A stretch of DNA of 15,246 bases, taken from the NCBI GenBank assembly GCA_007135385.1, contig SLIY01000365.1, positions 1 through 15,246 on the forward strand, read 5' to 3'. Below, piece after piece: positions 13,126-15,246 of this stretch. Source of the stretch: Leptolyngbyaceae cyanobacterium CSSed165cm_216 (GTDB taxonomy: Bacteria; Cyanobacteriota; Cyanobacteriia; Phormidesmidales; Phormidesmidaceae). A program made the translations under genes and the position numbers. A model generated the notes under the pieces. It was given only the letters and a program-made list of their open reading frames with translations, was not told the DNA's origin and did no database searches. Within the stretch, counting starts at the first letter, position 1; every line of letters starts with the position of its first letter.

Positions 13126-13356
13126 CTAGAATATGGTTTGTCGCTGGCTGGCTTGGCAGGTAGCACAACCACAGCCCAGGGCATCTCGTAGCGTGTTTCC
13201 CTGAGTCTGGGTTGTCGCCATAACAGTAACGTCTGATGGCAATTGGTCAGCATCAGGCTGAGCGATCAAGCTCGCAGAAGCCGGGCTAACGAATGCCGTC
13301 GCCATCGCCAACGAGCCGGAGCAGGCTATCACAGACAACACGTTCCGCTGATGCAT
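13126..13356 (-). CDS. Small exported protein with a C-terminal CxCxxC motif
   Basis: The 76-residue protein starts at the ATG at 13354-13356, preceded by AAGGA at a 6-nt spacing; a longer frame to 13395 lacks such a site. It has a clear signal peptide (MHQRNVLSVIACSGSLAMAT, then an AXA-type SPASAS cleavage region near 30-33), a short polar middle, and an end with LGCGCATCQ. The three cysteines in CxCxxC could bind a metal ion or form a disulfide in the periplasm. I do not recognise the family. It lies in the decaying region downstream of the oxidoreductase remnant, convergent with it, and has no Zur box. A periplasmic zinc or copper binder is possible but not shown. Confidence 0.65.
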   Translation of the reverse strand: MHQRNVLSVIACSGSLAMATAFVSPASASLIAQPDADQLPSDVTVMATTQTQGNTLRDALGCGCATCQASQRQTIF

Positions 13357-13430
13357 AGGGCTTCCTTCAAAAACAGCTGACAACAGCATAACCAATTCAC
13401 AGCGGACAGGGGATTTGGCAAGGCTAGGGG

Positions 13431-13637
13431 TTACAGTGCCCTCTCCACAATGATTTCAGCGGTTTTGGCAGGGTTGCCAGTCAGGTCTAGAATGCGATGA
13501 CTCAACCCTGGTTGTGCAGGGGCCTCGCCTACTCCTTCATCCCTCAGACACAACCGCTCCAACAGCGGCCGATCGTGGCCGATTGCTGCGGCCCTGAATT
13601 GGGGGAGAAGCCAGGGTAGGAGCTGGAGTCGTGATCG
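13431..13637 (-). pseudogene. C-terminal protein remnant, possibly of a P-loop kinase
   Basis: In the frame that continues past the permease stop at 13638, 68 codons are open to a TAA at 13431-13433. The translation is protein-like: LLPQFRAAAIGHDRPLLERL, later LSHRILDLTGNPAKTAEIIV. An ending with 'D-TGNP--TA--I' resembles the C-terminus of small P-loop kinases, but that comparison is from memory. It has no usable start codon in its own frame, so it is probably joined to the permease region by a deletion. Confidence 0.35.
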
Positions 13638-13641
13638 TCAT
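13537..13641 (-). pseudogene. Start of a second permease gene, ends after 34 codons
   Basis: The ATG at 13639-13641 overlaps the preceding permease stop as ATGA and has AGGAGG 9 nt ahead. This is the usual coupling of an oppC/dppC/nikC-type gene to its B-subunit gene. The peptide begins MTITTPAPTLASPP and stops after 34 residues, before any membrane segment. The start signals look genuine while the rest has been replaced by the remnant described for 13431-13637. Confidence 0.4.
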
Positions 13642-14237
13642 GACCGCCAGCCTCCTAAGTGAATGCGCGGATCAATTAGGGGGTAGGCCAGATCGGCCAG
13701 GGTATTGCCGGTGTAGACAAACAGGGCGCTGAAAAACACAATCCCCACCAGCAGGGGTACATCGCTGCGCAGGGCCGCCTGCACCGTGGCCGCCCCCAAC
13801 CCTGGGTAGGCAAACACCTGCTCCACCCGCACCGAGCCGCCAAACAGCTCACTGAGGGAGGCAAATTGCAGGGTCAGCGCTGGCAGAATGATGTTGCGCA
13901 GGCCGTGGTGGAGAACCACGCCCCCCAGGCTCTCGCCCTGGGCGCGGGCAAACAGCACGTAGTCACTGTGCAGCACGTCAATGTTGCATGTCCAAGTCCA
14001 CTCGGCAATGTTGGCGGTAATCGGCCAGCCGTGGCCGTGGGGTTCGACCTGGGGTTGGCCAATAGCCAAACAGTCGCTAACAAAGTAGGTGTGATTGAGA
14101 TTGACCAGCCAGGCCCAGGCCGCATCGCCCTGGGCCGTAAAGCCCCTGTCGCCATCCCACTGAGCCGCCTGCCAAAATGCGATCACCTCCGCTGTGGAGA
14201 AACTCCCAATCCCGAGGTGGACTTGAGATGTAAGCAC
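13638..14237 (-). pseudogene. Peptide/nickel-type ABC permease, C-terminal part fused to an unrelated N-terminus
   Basis: Residues from about 88 to 199 are a standard DppB/OppB/NikB permease end: DYVLFARAQGESLGG and HHGLRNIILPALTLQ (the EAA loop that contacts the ATPase), VEQVFAYPGLGAATV, a last membrane helix and LIDPRIHLGGW. The first ~87 residues (GTG at 14235-14237) are polar and contain no membrane helix, with stretches such as HGHGWPITANIAEWTW. They cannot be the missing permease helices, as the family has six in ~310 residues. The likeliest reading is a deletion that joined two genes of an importer operon. I do not recognise the N-terminal piece. The permease end is followed by an ATGA-coupled start, as in intact operons, but no importer can be made from this. 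Confidence 0.7.
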
Positions 14238-14239
14238 GT

Positions 14240-14830
14240 TTTCAACGCTTCAATCCCGGGTAATACCACTACGACTTAAACCAGAACAATCCGGGGGGGA
14301 GGGATAATTTGTCGCCAGCGATGATGCGCTGTGTTATCTCAAAACACCTGAGCGCTAGGGAATTAGATAGGTCCAATGGGGATGGTTGAATCGGCCTCGC
14401 CCTGACTGTAGCCATGGATAGGCTTCCGGAATGTGGGGTGCGAGAACGCTGGCAATGGAAATAGGGATTTAAATTCGCTTCAAGGCCCAATCGAGCTGCA
14501 ATCACGCTCTAATCCAAAATAATTCTTAAGCTTACTTCAATCTGGATTGATACTAAAAGAAAAGTATTAACCTAGAACTAGGTTTGAGAAAATACTAAAA
14601 TCACCATTTTTCTGGGCTGTGAAATTGGCTTTTCCAGGCTTATGGTAATAGTCAGGTTAACATCTAGGCCCAGCAAAGCTTCCGCTACTTCAGAAGAATT
14701 AAAGCGTATCATCTAATACCGTTTTAACCGCGGATTTGAAAGAGCTATAAACTTCAGTAACTGAGACGTAATCGTTGATTTAATCCGGTTTGCTGCATTC
14801 TGCTTGTAATCTAAGCCAGGGAACTTGCCC
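14240..14830. other. Long gene-free gap upstream of the pfl remnant
   Basis: No convincing gene is visible. A 78-codon minus-strand frame at 14269-14505 lacks recognisable features. The right half (14506-14800) is clearly AT-richer than the rest of the window. It contains one notable dyad, listed separately. No tRNA, Zur box or heptad repeat is seen here. Confidence 0.55.
14563..14596. promoter_or_regulatory. Palindrome in the AT-rich region upstream of pfl
   Basis: AACCTAG-AA-CTAGGTT (14569-14584) is a perfect 7+7 dyad. It is nested in outer arms AGTATT (14563-14568) and AATACT (14591-14596). It could be a regulator's operator or a hairpin in a leader RNA. It lies about 235 bp before the pfl ATG, so a direct role in that promoter is not certain. 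Confidence 0.4.
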
Positions 14831-15187
14831 ATGACTGTTGAAACCCTATCGCTACCATTCCAACAAAACCTGCCCAATACGGGTATCAATCGCCCTACGC
14901 TTTCCTTCGCACCTGGCGATTGGGAAAGGATGATCGACGTGCGTAGCTTCATTCAGTCCAATTACCGTCCTTATCTCGGTGACGGCAGTTTTCTTGCTTC
15001 TGTAACCGATCGCACAATTGCCCTATGGGATAGGGTAAAAGACTTGATGGCGGTTGAACGAGAAAAAGGCGTATTCGATGCTGATACGGCTGTGCCTTCC
15101 GGGATTACAAGCCACGCCCCTGGCTATATCCCGGATATCTCACAAGAAAAGGTGAATCGGGGTCAACAAACAGCGAGAATGCAATAA
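14831..15187 (+). pseudogene. pflB: Pyruvate formate-lyase (formate acetyltransferase), N-terminal fragment
   Basis: From the ATG at 14831-14833 the 118 codons include GDWERMIDVRSFIQSNY, PYLGDGSFLA, TIALWDRVKDLM and SGITSHAPGYI. These match the first ~100 residues of PFL (E. coli: GDW...VRDFIQKNYTPYEGDESFLAG, ITSHDAGYI). Full-length PFL has about 760 residues, with the catalytic cysteines near 418-419 and the glycyl radical near 734. Here similarity fades at EKV and a TAA follows at 15185-15187. Catalysis is impossible from this fragment. The following 59 bp do not restore the PFL sequence in another frame, so a deletion is more likely than a single frameshift. Intact, the enzyme would cleave pyruvate to acetyl-CoA and formate during dark fermentation. 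Confidence 0.8.
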
Positions 15188-15214
15188 ACACAAAGCGTTC
15201 AGCGGTTTGGAACC

Positions 15215-15246
15215 ATGACCTCGATTCAAACAGAGTGTACCTCAAC
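15215..15246 (+). CDS. Possible start of a further gene (runs off the right edge)
   Basis: An ATG at 15215-15217 opens a frame, MTSIQTECTS, that remains open to the end, 27 bp after the pfl fragment's stop. GGAACC upstream is a poor ribosome site. In intact loci the PFL-activating enzyme or an alcohol dehydrogenase gene often follows pfl, but ten codons are too few to tell. Confidence 0.2.
   Translation, partial: MTSIQTECTS

Noticed and set aside
14269..14505. 78-codon minus-strand frame
   Set aside because: No ribosome site, no recognisable motif and low-complexity composition; probably chance.

Overview
The window looks like a cyanobacterial chromosome segment, probably from a filamentous Leptolyngbya/Nodosilinea-like strain. 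It has many GCGATCGC (HIP1) octamers, a high-light-inducible one-helix protein gene, an Mg-type HemB, and many intergenic heptanucleotide tandem repeats. The central theme is zinc homeostasis. Four 15-bp sites match the cyanobacterial Zur box TGATAATNATTATCA (two perfectly), and Zur itself is encoded here.

Layout. 1-405: start of a transposase gene and an insertion-sequence end that cuts a COG0523 (G3E) GTPase gene after its first ~52 codons. 405-1454: an intact COG0523 GTPase behind a Zur box. 1464-2056: an orphan coding remnant, a strong hairpin and an hli gene. 2057-5138 (minus strand): two metallophosphatase-fold genes (one badly degenerate), a divergent G3E-like P-loop protein without the CXCC and NKxD motifs, and a zinc-dependent GTP cyclohydrolase I (folE). 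5390-8243: znuB, znuC and znuA (high-affinity zinc ABC importer). 8361-9434: hemB, divergent from zur (9489-9920), with a perfect Zur box between them. 9975-12131: a WD40 protein downstream of another COG0523 GTPase behind a Zur box. 12361-13089: a perfect Zur box followed by a truncated, probably frameshifted FAD-binding oxidoreductase. 13126-15246: a decaying region with a small exported CxCxxC protein, fragments of a peptide/nickel-type ABC permease operon, a long gap, and a pyruvate formate-lyase gene that stops after about 118 codons.

How the genes fit together (partly inference). Under zinc starvation Zur would release hemB-znuA-znuC-znuB, its own gene, the COG0523 chaperone-type GTPases and the WD40 partner. 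ZnuABC brings zinc in. COG0523 GTPases are thought to hand zinc to client enzymes, and FolE is an established client type in Bacillus. HemB here lacks the zinc cysteines. The folE / G3E-like / metallophosphatase group lies just downstream of znuB, but a weak terminator-like hairpin lies between, so its membership of the zinc operon is uncertain.

The most unusual items are the degenerate G3E-like NTPase beside folE, the metallophosphatase pair with substituted metal ligands, the COG0523-WD40 pair, and a family of heptad-repeat hairpin elements at nearly every gene junction, one of them read in frame into a coding region directly after a Zur box.
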